45,847 nucleotides of DNA from CAYHPY01 sp964358485 (GTDB lineage Bacteria > Elusimicrobiota > Elusimicrobia > UBA1565 > UBA9628), in NCBI GenBank assembly GCA_964358485.1, contig CAYHPY010000023.1, forward strand, positions 1 through 45,847, read 5' to 3'. The position numbers and the translations under genes were made by a program. The notes beneath the pieces are model-generated. The model had not been told where the DNA came from, did not search any database, and was given only the letters and a program-made list of their open reading frames with translations. Positions 44,526-45,847 of the stretch are shown one piece after another. The first letter of the stretch is position 1, and every line of letters begins with the position of its first letter.

Positions 44526-44621
44526 TTACTTGATCGAGTCTTTCAACGCCTGAACCAGGCGCGTGCCCATGACGGGCTTGGGGAGGTAGCGGACGTCCAG
44601 GATCGAAGTCGTTATTGCCAT
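44526..44621 (-). pseudogene. Remnant of a response-regulator receiver domain C-terminus
   Basis: 31 codons ending in TAA. SILDVRYLPKPVMGTRLVQA followed by LKDSIK matches the last strand and helix of CheY-like receivers, including the conserved Lys-Pro. The phospho-acceptor part is absent. It directly follows the zincin gene, between it and the transposase relic, and is probably debris of a deleted gene. Confidence 0.4.
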
Positions 44622-44644
44622 CGATCCGCTACGGAGCCTGCCGC

Positions 44645-45781
44645 TTAATGTCTGGAACCAGCCGAGGGGTGAGTCGGGCGAACCTCCCGAAAACGCCGCT
44701 TATAAAACTCAAGGGCGGTTTCGACCATCTTTTCGTCTCCCCAAAACCTCACGTCCTGCTCCCCAAGTCGAACGCCTCGCTCCAGAAACTGGTGGGCCAA
44801 AGTGCCGGCCTCCTCTTTTTTGAGCCCCGCGATGGATGCCTCCAAAAAGCGGCGCGAGGCCTCCAGGTTTTCCTCGCGCCGGGAGAGCGAAGGCCGCGTT
44901 GCATTGTGGCGAACCATGAGCCGGATAAAATCCGGCCACCCCGCCCGCCAAGCGTCAAGCATGACGACCAGCGAAACCTGCATGGGATCGACGGGCTTTT
45001 CCCTAGCATCAAGCCGCTCAAGGCGTTGGCGAATGCCCTCCAGTTCCTTCAAGTATTCCCCAAACAGGCCGAAATCCGCCGTTGTCGGCTTTCCCCGCGT
45101 CTCTTCCATCCGCCCGAGAATCTCCTGGTTCCTGGCGACCAACTCACCCCTCTTTTGACGGCGTGAAAGCTCCGCGGTCACGGCCTTGTCCGGCCAACCC
45201 TTCAATCCGGCCAGGAACCGGGTTTCCCGCGCATAGGCCAGGATTTCACCTTCCGAGGTATTGACGATGTCGTCCCCCAAAACCCGCCGCTCAAGCGCAT
45301 GGCAGATTTCATGGACATAGACGCCGACCGTCTCCAAGGCCAGGTTCCGGATTTTTTTATCGGAGGGGCAGGCTTCGGCGGGAAGCCGCTTGGCTAAAAA
45401 TGCGCCTGACAGGTAAATGGTTTTCGTCTCCGGATCATACATGGCGGAACCCTCGGCCACGCGGATTCCGCTCGCCAGGCGAAAGGGGATCGCGAACTTT
45501 CCCTCGACGGCGGCCAGGATGTCGGAGACGTCCTGCTCGGGGCCCGCCGCGCGGAGCAACCGCCGGTACTCCGCTTCCATGCGCGGCGCGACCCGGCACG
45601 AGTCGAAGGAAACCTCGAGCAAGGCCCGGTAACGGCTCAGGAACTCGCGTTCTTCCCCCGTTAAGGCCCGGGCCGTTCCCGGCGGCGCCAGTAAACCCAG
45701 GACGGCCGCCAATATCGCGCTTAGCAGATGCCCCCCACCGCGCGACGCCTGGGGCGGGGCTCCGCGGCCTCGGTCCGGCAT
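44645..45781 (-). CDS. Exported HEICH-motif protein, putative zinc metallopeptidase
   Basis: 378 residues from ATG 45781. An Arg/Gly-rich start precedes a signal-peptide core (HLLSAILAAVLGLLAPPGTARA). The mature protein is mostly helical and charged. ETVGVYVHEICHALERR contains HExxH (HEICH, near residue 160), a minimal zincin active site, followed ~20 residues later by SEGEILAYARE, whose Glu could be the third ligand. Two Cys (in DSCRV and EACPS) and the one in HEICH could form a disulfide. No peptidase family is recognised. The stop is followed by the receiver remnant. Confidence 0.65.
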   Translation of the reverse strand: MPDRGRGAPPQASRGGGHLLSAILAAVLGLLAPPGTARALTGEEREFLSRYRALLEVSFDSCRVAPRMEAEYRRLLRAAGPEQDVSDILAAVEGKFAIPFRLASGIRVAEGSAMYDPETKTIYLSGAFLAKRLPAEACPSDKKIRNLALETVGVYVHEICHALERRVLGDDIVNTSEGEILAYARETRFLAGLKGWPDKAVTAELSRRQKRGELVARNQEILGRMEETRGKPTTADFGLFGEYLKELEGIRQRLERLDAREKPVDPMQVSLVVMLDAWRAGWPDFIRLMVRHNATRPSLSRREENLEASRRFLEASIAGLKKEEAGTLAHQFLERGVRLGEQDVRFWGDEKMVETALEFYKRRFREVRPTHPSAGSRH

Positions 45782-45847
45782 TGGCTACATGTACATTGGT
45801 AGAAATTGGCGCGGGCTAGTTCAGCCCGATTCCAAATCCTCCTTTCA
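45782..45847. other. Upstream region of the zincin gene
   Basis: 66 bp at the window edge. Contains a small hairpin CGGGCT/AGCCCG and, on the minus strand at the very end, AAGGAGG. That Shine-Dalgarno-like sequence is too far from the 45781 ATG to serve it and may belong to a feature cut by the window edge. No gene is visible. Confidence 0.4.

Overview
The window is a GC-rich (roughly two-thirds G+C by eye), densely packed bacterial chromosome segment. It holds housekeeping genes (gatCAB, ychF, a UvrD/PcrA helicase, an RlmD/TrmA-type methyltransferase, two tRNAs) mixed with many exported or membrane proteins. Eleven neighbouring gene pairs overlap by exactly 4 nt (ATGA, GTGA or CTGA) and one by 1 nt (TGATG), so translational coupling is pervasive. 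The outer-membrane-like barrel, the exported TPR, FecR, NHL and metallopeptidase proteins, and the fused membrane/spermidine-synthase proteins suggest an uncultured diderm bacterium. My best guess is the Elusimicrobiota or a related lineage, judged on gene style only; no marker gene here settles it.

Layout. 1-3 kb: the end of a hybrid histidine kinase, then a compact AT-richer promoter with three operator-like repeats and a split hipB-hipS-hipT toxin-antitoxin operon. 3-7.7 kb: a small membrane protein on the minus strand, then a fused spermidine-synthase-like membrane protein coupled to a GT39-like membrane protein. 7.7-17.2 kb: repeat elements, a class I/II aminotransferase, tRNA-Glu(CTC), an S9 peptidase coupled to an STT3-like membrane protein, an outer-membrane barrel, a PduO-type cobalamin adenosyltransferase that appears to start at CTG, an ABC exporter pair and a membrane-anchored metallophosphoesterase. 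17.2-22.3 kb: a FecR-domain protein with its own promoter and strong terminator, then a second membrane protein plus fused spermidine-synthase-like pair.

22.3-35.2 kb is one minus-strand block. It starts with a receptor-like Ser/Thr kinase, then UvrD/PcrA helicase, gatC, an exported TPR protein, gatA, a NUDIX hydrolase, gatB, a 1160-residue NHL/FN3/transglutaminase-like/TPR protein and a small exported protein. Nearly all of these overlap, so tRNA amidation genes are co-transcribed with periplasmic-type proteins. 35.2-37.7 kb: a 58-bp tandem duplication abutting tRNA-Arg(GCG), an rRNA/tRNA uracil methyltransferase and ychF. 37.7-40.4 kb: an exported HEYGH metallopeptidase bracketed by two direct copies of a 27-bp dispersed repeat.

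40.4-44.6 kb looks like an accessory insert. Two minus-strand relics that resemble the middle and the C-terminus of one IS91-like transposase lie about 3.5 kb apart. Between them are a zinc-ribbon protein, a DEAD-box helicase and a 48-residue protein behind a promoter and attenuator-like hairpin, plus a plus-strand DDAH-like hydrolase coupled to a spermidine-synthase-like protein. The window ends with a response-regulator remnant and an exported HEICH zincin.

The strongest candidates for new biology are the HipBST-like operon, the recurring pairing of spermidine-synthase-like proteins with polytopic GT-C-like proteins, the DDAH/spermidine-synthase-like pair and the helicase operon with its regulated-looking leader.
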